Positions 35,971 through 45,084 of a stretch of DNA of 64,000 nucleotides are shown piece by piece; position 1 is the first letter of the stretch; each line of letters begins with the position of its first letter. The stretch is from G965215225 sp965215225 (GTDB taxonomy: Bacteria; Pseudomonadota; Gammaproteobacteria; CBDBNL01; JAAOII01). Both the position numbers and the translations under genes were made by a program. Under the pieces are notes generated by a model. It had not been told where the DNA came from, searched no databases, and saw nothing but the letters and a program-made list of their open reading frames with translations. The stretch spans positions 1,550,001 through 1,614,000 of the forward strand of contig OZ244039.1 of NCBI GenBank assembly GCA_965215225.1, read 5' to 3'.

Positions 35971-36679
35971 AAGATGGGAGTTTTCAAATCTGCTTACTAA
36001 TCCTCTATATCCAAGAACTAGGGTTGGTGCAAAGAAAGAATCAGAGACTATATCTACATTCGCATCTACCAAAAATGTACGCCCTCTTACAGTAACTGGT
36101 ACATTTTGTAAGTTCACATCACCACTCAGGGCTGAAAGCGCAATACCTCCGCCGACATAGAAACCGTTTGATATAAAATATTTTCCTGCTGCTAGAAGTC
36201 CCCCAAAGCTGATATCTCCATCAAATTCAGATCCATCGGAGTAAGTTCCGCTCCCGTCCTCCCATACAGAAAGAAGCATTAGAGAGAGCGCAGCTCGATT
36301 ATCCAAGTCAAACCTATCCCAGACAAGAAAGCTTCCTCCTTCTTCGAGATCTGAATCTATGACCCTTATGCTTGGTTCATTTATATTATCGCTTGATTCA
36401 TCTGTATCATCGGATGCAACATCTATCTCCTGATCGCCAGATATAGCAAAGCCCACATAGTGTCTGTATGCTCCCCGCTCTACAGCATAAGTAAGAGAGC
36501 TAAAGGATAATAGCACCAATAAAAGAAGCCCCCGCCTTAAGCTAGTTAACACAAATCTCAGCCAGCCGTGAAGAATAAATTGTGTTTTCATAATTGAAAT
36601 TTTTAGTTTTTATTAACAATATTAAAGAAATTGAATAAGCCAAGTATAGCACAACTCACAAGAAATCTAGTTAGCAATC

Positions 36680-36792
36680 CTATCTAAGTTGTTTCCAATA
36701 GTATTGGATTCATATTCAATACCAGTAATAGATAAGAATATATGCTTTTTAGATGGGGCATTCATCCAAGGTGGGATAGGTTCTTTTGTCAT
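36680..36792 (-). pseudogene. Truncated Mrr_N-domain remnant
   Basis: The frame MTKEPIPPWMNAPSKKHIF matches the start of both domains of the next gene (PWKDVPSKKDLYPYLLLVL, PWKEVPSHKHIYPYLLLML) but loses similarity after about 25 residues and soon stops. It looks like a third domain copy that has decayed. Confidence 0.5.
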
Positions 36793-36799
36793 CCACTTG

Positions 36800-37651
36800 T
36801 CAAGTCTTCAACAACCTATTTTGTTTTTTCCGCTCCTTCTTTTTCTTGGTAGCTGCACGCCTCACCTCTTTCCTAAAACCATCTAACAGCTTCCTATCAC
36901 GGTTAGCACTCCACCTAGTCAGCTCAGGGACCTTTTCTCTGCCTCTTCGCGATAAAGCCCAGACACCATATGACGAGTTAGATACCAAATATCCCGCAGC
37001 TTTGAGTTCTTGTCTTGCCCCAGCTGTATTAAGGTGAAAGTAAAACTTTCCTCCTTCCGTTTTTTTCTTTGATAGTTTCTTACTTAGTCGAAGCCTCTCA
37101 GCAAGATTAGCTATGACATCCCTTTTTCTAGCCTCCCCGCCCAACTCATGCAACATCAGTAATAGATAAGGATAGATATGCTTGTGAGATGGAACCTCCT
37201 TCCAAGGTGGACCGAGTTCTTTTTTTGCCCGTGCCTCCTCGTCGTCAGATTCTCCAATAACATCCTTCTGCTTAACTGCTACCCTTATCTCCTCCCTAAA
37301 ATTAGCTAACCACTCCTGATCCTTGTCAGTATCCCATTTAATCAGAGAGGGGATACTCTCTTTGCCTTTGCGCGATAACTCCCAGGTACCATATCGCGAG
37401 TCAGATACCAGATATCTTGCATATTTGAGGTCTTGTCTTGACACAGATATATTAAAGTAAAAGTGAAGCATCCCTCCTTCCGTTCTTTTCTCTAATTGTT
37501 TCTTACTTAGTTGAAGCTTTTCAATAAGCCTAGGCACCACATCCTTCTTTCTAGCCGCCCCGCCCAACTGATGCAACACTAGTAATAGATAAGGATATAG
37601 ATCCTTTTTAGACGGGACATCCTTCCAAGGTAGAATAATTTTCTTCTTCAT
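36800..37651 (-). CDS. Protein with two tandem Mrr N-terminal (winged-helix) domains
   Basis: The 283-aa protein has two similar halves, residues about 8-115 and 148-255. Each holds PW-K-VPS-K-YPYLLL-LH-LGG, KRDV, and later YLVS-S-YG-W-LSRKG, the pattern of the Mrr_N domain (PF14338) that precedes the nuclease in Mrr-type restriction enzymes. No nuclease domain (PD-(D/E)xK) is present; the C-terminus is a Lys/Arg-rich tail. It may be a DNA-binding regulator or a remnant of a restriction system. The leader is built from the repeat element at 37.66-38.54 kb: it contains ATGATTAAGTATTAA, the first codons of the LolA-like gene, then GGAG and the ATG. Confidence 0.6.
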   Translation of the reverse strand: MKKKIILPWKDVPSKKDLYPYLLLVLHQLGGAARKKDVVPRLIEKLQLSKKQLEKRTEGGMLHFYFNISVSRQDLKYARYLVSDSRYGTWELSRKGKESIPSLIKWDTDKDQEWLANFREEIRVAVKQKDVIGESDDEEARAKKELGPPWKEVPSHKHIYPYLLLMLHELGGEARKRDVIANLAERLRLSKKLSKKKTEGGKFYFHLNTAGARQELKAAGYLVSNSSYGVWALSRRGREKVPELTRWSANRDRKLLDGFRKEVRRAATKKKKERKKQNRLLKT

Positions 37652-37659
37652 CAGAATAC

Positions 37660-38540
37660 TCCTTAATACTTAATCATCAATCTCCGTTATAAGAGCAACT
37701 CCTCTCTCTAACACCCCTCTCTTGGGTGGGGCTAGATATAACTATAATCAACCTTTCACATATAACCCCACCCAAGTGTATATAGAGAGGCTTTCGCATG
37801 ATAAATACAAAGTCATTATACTCATCTTTCCCCCACAAAAAGATAGTTGATAGAAAAAAATGAGAAAAATAAAGAGTCAGATACTAAATGCGACTTTGGG
37901 GTCTTGTCTCAGAATGAAAAAAATAGCAGACCAGCAAGCAAAAATACCCAATCATCAATCCCCATTATAAGAGCAACTCCTCTCTCTAACACCCCTCTCT
38001 TGGATGGGGCCAGATATAACTATAATTGACCTTTCACATATAACCCCACCCAAGTTTGTCCAGAGAGGCTTTAATGATATGATATTAAAGTCATTATACT
38101 CATTTTTCCCCCCAAAAAAAGCTATTTGATAGAAAAAAATAAGAAAAATAACGAGTCAGATACCAAATACGGCTCTGAGGTCTTAAGGTCTTGTCTCAGA
38201 ATGAAAAAAATAGCAGACCAGCAGGCAAAAATACCCAATCTCAATCCCCATTATAAGAGCAACTCCCCTCTCTAACACCCCTCTCTTGGATGGGGCCAGA
38301 TATAACTATAATTGACCTTTCACATATAACCCCACCCAAGTTTGTCCAGAGAGGCTTTCGCATGATAAATACAAAGTCATTATACTCATCTTCCCCCCAA
38401 AAAAAGATAGCTGATAGAAAAAAATAAGAAAAATAACGAGTCAGATACCAAATGCGGCTCTGAGGTCTTAAGGTCTTGTCTCAGAATGAAAAAAATAGCA
38501 GCCCAGCAGGCAAAAATACTTAATCATCAATCCCCAAACT
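37660..38540. repeat. Tandem array of three 280-286-bp IS30-derived units
   Basis: The unit start (ATCAATCCCCATTATAAGAG or a close variant) occurs at about 37675, 37955, 38240 and, truncated, 38526. Each unit has the arms CTTGG(G/A)TGGGG and CCCCACCCAAG, a decayed transposase start, GTCTTGTCTCAG, and a copy of the first bases of the LolA-like gene (AATGAAAAAAATAGCAG). The element also stands upstream of the LolA-like operon at 27.26 kb. It contains a TATAAT box pointing out to the left (TATAAC in the unit next to the Mrr_N gene), and so can serve as a portable promoter. Confidence 0.85.
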
Positions 38541-38640
38541 CCATCTCAACCTAACCAAAACCCGCTATCTTGATAAAGCACGAAACTACGCTTTCGCTCT
38601 TCTCACGGCCATTGCTTACAACCTCAGGAGCCACCCTTAA
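38538..38640 (+). pseudogene. Fragment of a transposase C-terminus
   Basis: A short frame reads LNLTKTRYLDKARNYAFALL, then TAIAYNLRSHP and a stop. The pattern 'ARN-A---L-AIAYNL' is usual at the C-terminus of IS5- and related transposases. No other part of the gene is seen. From 38641 to 38840 I see no feature. Confidence 0.4.
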
Positions 38641-38844
38641 GATTAAACTCATGGCCTAGGTCTGCCCAAACCTCTTAATCAAAGAAAAACAACAAAAATA
38701 CCCATTAGATACCCCTAATCAACGCTTAATTTCAACCTCATCCCCAAAAACGCCTTTATTAGCTAAAATAAACTAATGAATCAAACCTTTCGTTAAAAAA
38801 GTTTCTTAAATAGCTATTTAATAGCTATTAATAAACTATTCTGA

Positions 38845-38850
38845 TATAAT
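38845..38850 (+). promoter_or_regulatory. Predicted -10 box of the smo-type operon
   Basis: TATAAT lies 83 nt upstream of ATG 38934. The leader contains a small palindrome (CACATTGGTGTG, 38876-38887), which could be an operator. The ribosome site is AAAAAGG at about 38919-38925. Confidence 0.4.
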
Positions 38851-38933
38851 AGCCCTTCAATAGACAGATCATTCACACATTGGTGTGATGTTTGTATTTT
38901 AAATTCTATTAATAAATTAAAAAGGTATAAATT

Positions 38934-40250
38934 ATGAAGTTTCATAAATTATTCAGCTTCTCAGCGCTTGTTAGCTTACTCGGTATTGCCGGTTATGCTA
39001 TGGCGGCTGAGATAACTATCGCGACAGTTAATAACGGCGATATGATACGGATGCAAAAACTATCATCCGTCTTTGAACAGGCAAATCCAGATATTACTCT
39101 TAATTGGGTAGTGTTGGAAGAGAATGTTCTTCGTCAAAGGGTCACAACTGATATAGCCACTAAGGGCGGTCAGTTTGATGTGATGACAATAGGGACCTAT
39201 GAGGTACCCATATGGGCAAAACAAGGTTGGCTGGTTGGGCTAAATGACCTAGGCCCAGCTTATGATATCGACGACCTATTGCCTCCTATTCGTAACGGCT
39301 TGACCGTTGATGGCACATTATATGCTTCTCCTTTTTATGGTGAAAGTTCAATGGTGATGTATCGGACGGATCTCTTTGCCGCCAAGGGCCTAACCATGCC
39401 AGAAGAACCCACTTGGGGTCAGGTCTATGAATTTGCTCGTGCTATTCATGATCCTGCCAATGAGGTCTATGGTGCCTGTTTGCGGGGTAAAGCAGGTTGG
39501 GGCGAAAACGCAGCATTCATTACCACTGTAGCTAATTCTTTTGGCGCTCGTTGGTTTGATATGGATTGGCGGCCTCAATTTGATACAGCCGCTTGGCATT
39601 ATGCCTTGTCATTCTATGTAGACCTGTTATCTACCTATGGCCCGCCCGGCGCCAGCACCAATGGTTTTAATGAAAACCTAGCCTTGTTTAATGCGGGCAA
39701 ATGTGCTATGTGGATTGATGCCACTGTGGCTGCCAGCTTTGTTACCAACAAAGAGCAGAGCAAAGTATGGGATAAGGTAGGTTTTGCTCTGGCACCTCAT
39801 GCGGTGACTCGGAGAGGTTCTAACTGGTTGTGGGCTTGGTCATTAGCAGTTCCAGCGGGTACTCAGAAGGAAGCCGATGCTAAGAAGTTCATTGCTTGGG
39901 CAACTTCAAAGGAATACTTAGCATTGGTAGCCAGCCGAGAAGGCTGGGCTAATGTTCCCCCTGGCACGCGCATCTCACTCTATACTAATCCCCAATATAG
40001 GCGGGAAGCCGCCTTTGCTGCTAGGACCGAAGCAGCTATTAATAGTGCTGATCCAATTACCGGCACCCTGTTACCTAAGCCCTATGTTGGAGTTCAGTTT
40101 GTTGCTATACCAGAATTCCAAGAAATCGGCACTAGAGTCGGACAGGAGTTTTCGGCTGCATTGGCAGGTTCTCAAACGGTTGAGAAAGCCTTGAGCGACG
40201 CGCAAACATTTACGGAACGCACTATGAGGAGAGCTGGTTATTACAAATAG
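38934..40250 (+). CDS. smoE: Sorbitol/mannitol-binding periplasmic protein (SmoE-like)
   Basis: The 438-aa protein has a signal peptide ending AGYAMA before AEITIATVNN. The mature start ITIATVNNGDMIRMQKLSS and the block GGQFDVMTIGTYEVPIWAKQ are characteristic of the polyol-binding SmoE/MtlE proteins (solute-binding family 1). It should capture sorbitol or mannitol and deliver it to the permeases downstream. A strong terminator follows, so full-length operon transcripts may be rarer than those of this gene; this is usual for binding proteins, which are needed in excess. Confidence 0.85.
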   Translation: MKFHKLFSFSALVSLLGIAGYAMAAEITIATVNNGDMIRMQKLSSVFEQANPDITLNWVVLEENVLRQRVTTDIATKGGQFDVMTIGTYEVPIWAKQGWLVGLNDLGPAYDIDDLLPPIRNGLTVDGTLYASPFYGESSMVMYRTDLFAAKGLTMPEEPTWGQVYEFARAIHDPANEVYGACLRGKAGWGENAAFITTVANSFGARWFDMDWRPQFDTAAWHYALSFYVDLLSTYGPPGASTNGFNENLALFNAGKCAMWIDATVAASFVTNKEQSKVWDKVGFALAPHAVTRRGSNWLWAWSLAVPAGTQKEADAKKFIAWATSKEYLALVASREGWANVPPGTRISLYTNPQYRREAAFAARTEAAINSADPITGTLLPKPYVGVQFVAIPEFQEIGTRVGQEFSAALAGSQTVEKALSDAQTFTERTMRRAGYYK

Positions 40251-40294
40251 TTCTTTTTAGTGGTAGCAACTAGTGAATTGTTGCTATTTTGATG

Positions 40295-40334
40295 AAACCA
40301 GATTTGCTTGATATCAAGCAAATCTGGTTTTTTT
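40295..40334 (+). terminator. Rho-independent terminator after smoE
   Basis: A perfect 18-bp stem, AAACCAGATTTGCTTGAT and its complement, without loop bases, is followed by a run of T. It lies 45 nt after the stop of the binding-protein gene. Confidence 0.9.
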
Positions 40335-40502
40335 GCCATTGCTTCTATGCACCTAGTGATTTTTAGACAGGAAAGCGAAGAAATATAGAAGAAATATAAA
40401 AGAAATATAAAAGAAGCATAAAAGTATAGTAGAATAGGTGCGAACAGAAAACAAAAGAAACAAAAGAAACAGAAGAATCAAATACTTGAATAGATAGAAT
40501 TT

Positions 40503-41384
40503 ATGACAACACAGACGCGATTTGCAAGGTTAGAGAGATTGGTAACCTACCCATCCATTCTTGTTCTCTTGGTATGGATGGCGATTCCGCTTACTATGAC
40601 TCTGTATTTTTCTTTCCTTCGTTACAATCTCTTACAGCCGGGAACAGCGGAATGGGCGGGATTTTTTAACTATAGCTTCTTTGTTACCGACCCGTTGTTT
40701 TTTCAAGCTGTTTTGAATACTCTATTGATGGTGGGGGCTATTCTGTTAGTCAATATTATTCTGGGGGTTCTATTAGCGGTTTTGCTTGACCAGCATATTT
40801 ATGGCAGGGGCATAGTGAGGGTCATGATTATTTCTCCTTTTTTTATTATGCCGACAGTCAGCGCTTTAATCTGGAAGAACCTGCTGATGCACCCAGTCTC
40901 TGGTTTGTTTGCTTATATCACTTCGCTATTCGGTTTAGCGCCAATTGACTGGTTTACTGATGTCCCTCTTCTTGCCATTATCATAATAGTTGCATGGCAA
41001 TGGTTGCCTTTTGCCACCTTAATACTCTTTACTTCTCTTCAGTCATTGGATGAAGAACAAAAGGATGCGGCTCGGATGGATGGGGCAGGACCCTTGGTAT
41101 ATTTCTTCTATATCGTCATTCCTCATTTGTGGCGCGCCATCACTGTGGTGGTTCTGATTGAGACAATCTTTCTTCTTACTGTTTTTGCTGAGATCTATGT
41201 GACTACTAGTGGCGGTCCTGGTGGGTCGACAACCAATCTGGCGTTTCTCATTTATTCCAATGCGCTTCTTGGGTTTGATGTGGGCATTGCATCGGCTGGC
41301 GGTATCATCGCGGTTATATTGGCTAATATAATAGCGATTTTCTTGATTAGACTTATAGGACGTAGTCTGGAGGCAGATGCTTAA
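40503..41384 (+). CDS. smoF: Polyol ABC transporter permease (SmoF-like)
   Basis: The 293-aa protein has six hydrophobic helices and the permease EAA-type loop (EEQKDAARMDGAGPLVYFFY). LERLVTYPSILVLLVWMAIP and LTMTLYFSFLRYNLL agree with SmoF/MtlF proteins. It pairs with the product of the next gene, which it overlaps by 8 nt. The region before it (40335-40502) has no gene; a purine-rich stretch (GAAATATAAAAGAAATATAA) is visible. Confidence 0.85.
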   Translation: MTTQTRFARLERLVTYPSILVLLVWMAIPLTMTLYFSFLRYNLLQPGTAEWAGFFNYSFFVTDPLFFQAVLNTLLMVGAILLVNIILGVLLAVLLDQHIYGRGIVRVMIISPFFIMPTVSALIWKNLLMHPVSGLFAYITSLFGLAPIDWFTDVPLLAIIIIVAWQWLPFATLILFTSLQSLDEEQKDAARMDGAGPLVYFFYIVIPHLWRAITVVVLIETIFLLTVFAEIYVTTSGGPGGSTTNLAFLIYSNALLGFDVGIASAGGIIAVILANIIAIFLIRLIGRSLEADA

Positions 41385-42195
41385 TCCTCGCATTTTATTG
41401 ATGAGTCTATTGGCATGGCTGGTGGCTCTGATTATCTTCTTTCCTATCTACTGGATGATACTCACTTCCTTTAAGACCGAGATAGACGCATTTAGTGATA
41501 TACCATTGTTCTTCTTCTTTGATGCAACTTTGGAAAACTTTAGCATTGTTCAACAGCGGAGCAATTATCTACACTTCTTTCTTAATTCGGTGATCATTGC
41601 TGGGGGTTCTACTTTAATAGGTTTATTAATTGCAGTGCCAGCCGCCTGGTCAATGGCATTCCATCCCACTCGGCGAACTAAGGGTGTTTTAATGTGGATG
41701 CTATCTACTAAGATGTTGCCACCAGTGGGAGTATTGGTGCCTATCTACCTATTATTGCTCTATGCAGATATGCTTGATACTCGCACCGGGCTAGTCATCA
41801 TAATGATGCTTATCAATTTACCCATTCTTATTTGGATGTTGTTTACCTATTTCAAGGAGGTGCCGCCAGATATATTGGAGGCAGCGCGAATGGATGGCGC
41901 CAAACTATGGGAAGAGATAGTCTATGTTCTATTGCCTTTGGCTTTGCCAGGGCTGGTCTCTTCCTCGCTGTTGATTATCATATTATCGTGGAATGAGGCA
42001 TTTTGGACTCTTAATCTTACTGCATCGGATGCGGGTCCCTTGACTGCCTTCATTGCCTCTTATTCTAGTCCCGAGGGACTTTTTTGGGCAAAGCTATCGG
42101 CAGCTTCCACTATGGCTATTGCGCCTATTATGGTATTGGGTTGGTTCTGCCAACGCCAATTAGTGAGAGGTTTGACTTTTGGTGCAGTAAAGTAA
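41377..42195 (+). CDS. smoG: Polyol ABC transporter permease (SmoG-like)
   Basis: The 272-aa protein has six hydrophobic helices and an EAA loop (PPDILEAARMDGAKLWEEIV). The start ATG 41377 follows GGAGGCAG, a good ribosome site inside smoF. WMILTSFKTEIDAFSDIPLF and the segment IPAAWSMAF-type (VPAAWSMAFHPTRRTKGVLM) are usual in MtlG/SmoG proteins. It forms the membrane channel with SmoF. Confidence 0.85.
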   Translation: MLNPRILLMSLLAWLVALIIFFPIYWMILTSFKTEIDAFSDIPLFFFFDATLENFSIVQQRSNYLHFFLNSVIIAGGSTLIGLLIAVPAAWSMAFHPTRRTKGVLMWMLSTKMLPPVGVLVPIYLLLLYADMLDTRTGLVIIMMLINLPILIWMLFTYFKEVPPDILEAARMDGAKLWEEIVYVLLPLALPGLVSSSLLIIILSWNEAFWTLNLTASDAGPLTAFIASYSSPEGLFWAKLSAASTMAIAPIMVLGWFCQRQLVRGLTFGAVK

Positions 42196-42226
42196 TTATT
42201 ATTTATTCGTTTATTAAGGAGAAAAA

Positions 42227-43303
42227 ATGGCAGCTATTTCAATCGTAAATCTGACTAAGACCTTTGATAACAATGAGGAGGTTCTAAGTGGACTCAATCT
42301 AGCTATTGAGAAAGGGGAATTTTTGGTTCTCTTGGGTCCCTCTGGTTGTGGCAAGACCACTCTATTAAGGATGATTGCCGGCCTCGAGACCATCACTTCG
42401 GGGGAAATTCTAATTGGTAATGAAGATGTCTCTAAGGTGTCGGCAGCCAAGCGAGGACTTGCTATGGTATTTCAAAGCTATGCTCTTTACCCTCATATGA
42501 CCGTCCGTTCTAACATTGCTTTTGGCTTGAAACTGGCAAAGATGAATAAAAGTGAGATAGAGGAGCGGGTGCAATCGGTCGCCAAGACCTTAAAACTGAC
42601 CCAGTTGTTAGCGAGGAAACCCCGCGCCCTATCAGGTGGACAACGCCAGCGGGTGGCTATAGGCCGTGCCATTGCTCGCCAGCCGGTTGCTTTCTTGTTT
42701 GACGAACCTCTATCCAATCTGGATGCAGCCTTAAGAGTGGAGATGAGATTGGAGCTGGCAGACCTTCACCATCGTTTGAAAACCACGATGATCTATGTCA
42801 CCCATGATCAGATGGAAGCTATGACTCTTGCTGATCGTATAGTTGTAATGAACAATGGGGTGATAGAACAGCTAGGTAAGGCAATAGATCTCTATCGTTG
42901 CCCGGCGAATTTGTTTGTGGCAGAATTTATTGGCTCGCCCAAGATGAATATTTTCCCCTGTAAATCCGCTTCGGCTGCTAAGACCGTCTCTATTGGTCGT
43001 GGGATTAATGTAAAAACAGCACTTCCCCTATTGAAGGGTTCGCCCGTCACCTTAGGGATAAGACCAGAGCATCTTTCATTAACGGCTAAAGGGGGTAATT
43101 GTAGGGGAGAGGTTCATGTGGTTGAGCAGTTGGGTAATAGCAGCTATGTCTATGTTAATGTTGCTAAACTTGGGCTGGTGAATGTGAGGGTGAGTGCCGA
43201 AGAAGAATTTACGATAGGAAGTAAAGTAGGAGTGAAATTTAGTCCAGAACACTGCTTGTTATTTGATGCCAAAGGAAAATCGCTTATCAATTACAGTAAA
43301 TGA
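42227..43303 (+). CDS. smoK: Polyol ABC transporter ATP-binding protein (SmoK/MalK-like)
   Basis: The 358-aa protein has Walker A (GPSGCGKTT), the Q-loop (MVFQSYALYPHMTV), the signature ALSGGQRQRVAIGRA, Walker B (VAFLFDEPLSNLDA) and the H-loop (IYVTHDQMEAMTLADR). The C-terminal 110 residues form the regulatory domain of the MalK/UgpC type (LGIRPEHL). AAGGAGAAAAA precedes the ATG. It energises SmoF/SmoG and could also serve the ATPase-less amino-acid transporter only if cross-talk occurs, which is unlikely for that family. Confidence 0.9.
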   Translation: MAAISIVNLTKTFDNNEEVLSGLNLAIEKGEFLVLLGPSGCGKTTLLRMIAGLETITSGEILIGNEDVSKVSAAKRGLAMVFQSYALYPHMTVRSNIAFGLKLAKMNKSEIEERVQSVAKTLKLTQLLARKPRALSGGQRQRVAIGRAIARQPVAFLFDEPLSNLDAALRVEMRLELADLHHRLKTTMIYVTHDQMEAMTLADRIVVMNNGVIEQLGKAIDLYRCPANLFVAEFIGSPKMNIFPCKSASAAKTVSIGRGINVKTALPLLKGSPVTLGIRPEHLSLTAKGGNCRGEVHVVEQLGNSSYVYVNVAKLGLVNVRVSAEEEFTIGSKVGVKFSPEHCLLFDAKGKSLINYSK

Positions 43304-44055
43304 AGCGATTGGACGAGAAGGTGGCATTAATCACTGGTGGTAGTCGTGGGATAGGTTTTGCCATTGCCAAGGCTTATGAGGAAGAGGGAGCAAGGGTAAT
43401 AATAGCGGACATCAGCAAACCAGAAGAGCCATTGGGCACAACTCTGTTTAAGCATTTGGATATAACTCAGCAAGAATCCATTGATGAAGCCGTTGATTTC
43501 AGTGTGCAAGAATATGGCAGATTAGATCTATTGGTGAATAATGCTGCTGTCTTTGATTTAGCGCCCATAGTAGCAATTAGTCGCCAGAGTTATGAGGAGG
43601 TGTTCTCAGTCAATGTTGGTGGGCTATTGTTTATGTTGCAGGCGGTTGCTAAGCAGATGATCAAACAGGGGGAAGGGGGTAAGATTATTAATATGGCGTC
43701 CCAAGCTGGTCGGCGGGGAGAGCCTTTGGTTGCGGTCTATTGTGCCAGCAAGGCTGCCGTAATTAGCATCACTCAGTCGGCGGGACTAGACTTGATAAAG
43801 CATAGGATTAATGTCAATGGTATCTCGCCTGGCGTGGTGGATACGACCATGTGGGATGAGGTGGATGCTCTGTTTGCCAAATATGAGAAACGACCCTTGG
43901 GTGAGAAGAAGCGGTTGGAAGGGGAGGCAGTGCCTTATGGTCGTATGGGGATTCCTCAAGACCTGACTGGCACGGCGGTTTTTTTGGCGTCTGCTGAGAG
44001 CAATTATATTGTTGCTCAAACCTTCAATGTGGATGGCGGTAATTGGATGTCTTAA
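43300..44055 (+). CDS. smoS: Sorbitol (L-iditol) dehydrogenase, short-chain dehydrogenase family
   Basis: The 251-aa protein overlaps smoK by ATGA. It has the Rossmann motif TGGSRGIG, the NNAA motif (LVNNAAVFDLAPIV), the catalytic Ser in INMASQAGRRGEPLVAVY and the Y-x-x-x-K pair in VYCASKAAV. FDLAPIVAISRQSYEEVFSV and IVAQTFNVDGGNWMS are close to the smoS/polS sorbitol dehydrogenases, which oxidise sorbitol to fructose with NAD. Its place behind a polyol transporter fits this role well. Confidence 0.85.
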   Translation: MKRLDEKVALITGGSRGIGFAIAKAYEEEGARVIIADISKPEEPLGTTLFKHLDITQQESIDEAVDFSVQEYGRLDLLVNNAAVFDLAPIVAISRQSYEEVFSVNVGGLLFMLQAVAKQMIKQGEGGKIINMASQAGRRGEPLVAVYCASKAAVISITQSAGLDLIKHRINVNGISPGVVDTTMWDEVDALFAKYEKRPLGEKKRLEGEAVPYGRMGIPQDLTGTAVFLASAESNYIVAQTFNVDGGNWMS

Positions 44056-44070
44056 TGAGTGTGAGAGAAT

Positions 44071-44835
44071 ATGGCATATCTTAATAAATATAACCTAAAG
44101 GGCAAAACCGCGCTGGTGACTGGCGGTAGTCAGAGTATTGGTTTTGCTATATGCGAAGCTCTTGCCGAGGCAGGGGCTCGTATCATAATAGCCGATGTTT
44201 TAGCGGATAAAGGAAGGCAGGCGGTGAAGCTCTTGCCTCAAGCGGAATTTATCCAGCTGGATGTAACCGATGAGGCGGCGGTAACCGAGGCTGCAGCTCA
44301 CTATAACCAACAGGGTCGGCAAGTGGATATTCTGGTATGCAGTGCCGGCATCGCCCGTAGTGATACCCCTGCTGAAGAAGTTACTGAGGAGCATTGGTTG
44401 AATGTCATTGATGTTAATCTCAATGGTCTCTTCTGGTGCTGTCGTTCCTTTGGCAAGCATATGCTCCAGCGCAAAAAGGGCGTCATCATTAATATAGGCT
44501 CTATGTCAGGTTTCATAGTGAACAAGCCTCAGCCTCAGTCTTTTTACAATGCTTCTAAAGCGGGCGTTCATCACCTTACTCGCTCACTAGCTGCCGAATG
44601 GGCTGAGCGGGGCGTTAGGGTGAATGCGGTGGCTCCTACCTATATAGATACGCCGTTAAATGACTTTGCCAAGGGGGACGATAGACTCTATCCAGCTTGG
44701 ATAGAGAGCACTCCAATGAAGCGGATGGGAACCTGCGAGGAAGTAGCATCGGTTGTTCTCTTCTTAGCCTCTGATGCATCCAGCCTACTGACCGGCACTA
44801 TTGTGCTGGCGGATGGGGGCTATTGCTGTTGGTAG
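44071..44835 (+). CDS. Short-chain dehydrogenase, probable polyol or sugar-alcohol oxidoreductase
   Basis: The 254-aa protein has TGGSQSIGFAI (cofactor glycines), LVCSAGIARS in the NNAG position (with C-S-A-G, a variant), and the catalytic Ser-Tyr-Lys as NIGSMSGF and FYNASKAGV. It ends with TIVLADGGYCCW, as in the group of arabinitol, galactitol and xylitol dehydrogenases. It begins 15 nt after smoS, so it is the last gene of the operon and may handle another polyol taken up by the same transporter. The exact substrate is not known. Confidence 0.8.
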   Translation: MAYLNKYNLKGKTALVTGGSQSIGFAICEALAEAGARIIIADVLADKGRQAVKLLPQAEFIQLDVTDEAAVTEAAAHYNQQGRQVDILVCSAGIARSDTPAEEVTEEHWLNVIDVNLNGLFWCCRSFGKHMLQRKKGVIINIGSMSGFIVNKPQPQSFYNASKAGVHHLTRSLAAEWAERGVRVNAVAPTYIDTPLNDFAKGDDRLYPAWIESTPMKRMGTCEEVASVVLFLASDASSLLTGTIVLADGGYCCW

Positions 44836-44846
44836 GAAACTGAAAC

Positions 44847-44957
44847 ATGTCAAAAAAGCAACAGACATTGGAGAGTTTATATAAGTATTGCACCCGTCGC
44901 AATATAGAAGAGCAATGCTTTGGTAAAACAAATTGCCAAGAAGAGCGGATTTGCTAA
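44847..44957 (+). CDS. Possible Cys-rich small ORF (36 aa)
   Basis: A short frame starts MSKKQQTLESLYKYCTRRNI and ends with three more Cys residues (ECFG-type spacing: QCFGKTNC, ERIC). It begins 11 nt after the preceding stop, with GGAAAC before it. Four cysteines in 22 residues could bind zinc, but so short a frame may be chance. The remaining 44958-45071 holds no gene. Confidence 0.25.
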   Translation: MSKKQQTLESLYKYCTRRNIEEQCFGKTNCQEERIC

Positions 44958-45071
44958 CTTCTTTGATGCTACATATATAGATAGCAAAAACAAATTACCA
45001 GATATACGAGAATGATGTGCAAATTAAACAAAAAAAATCTCAAAAAGATGTGATTCTTTAGTTTTTTCTGT

Positions 45072-45077
45072 TATAAT
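45072..45077 (+). promoter_or_regulatory. Predicted -10 box of the 5S rRNA gene
   Basis: TATAAT ends 7 nt before the first base of the 5S rRNA. A weak -35 (TGTGAT, 45049-45054) is 17 nt upstream. The position implies that this 5S gene has its own promoter. Confidence 0.6.
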
Positions 45078-45084
45078 TCTATTC

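Larger units (their letters stand above)
35676..36591 (-). pseudogene. Outer-membrane beta-barrel protein, paralogue 3, broken by a 64-bp duplication
   Basis: The N-terminal part (36591-35920) starts MKTQFILHGWLRFVLTSLRR with a signal ending SSLTYA, and reads as far as YIGADYVRTLPVADED, then stops. The C-terminal part (35930-35676) repeats YIGADYVRTLPV and continues VDVDYEYEAFVPGF to LSITMLAISLGWA. The break is a 37-bp direct repeat with 27 bp of filler. A second frameshift changes the final GWAW into GWALVV and runs into an IS30 fragment (35684-35740). The gene is very similar to its neighbour at 34894 and probably arose by local duplication. Confidence 0.75.

Noticed and set aside
41043..41393. 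Minus-strand frame of 116 codons in smoF
   Set aside because: It lies wholly within a well-supported plus-strand permease gene and has no recognisable features.
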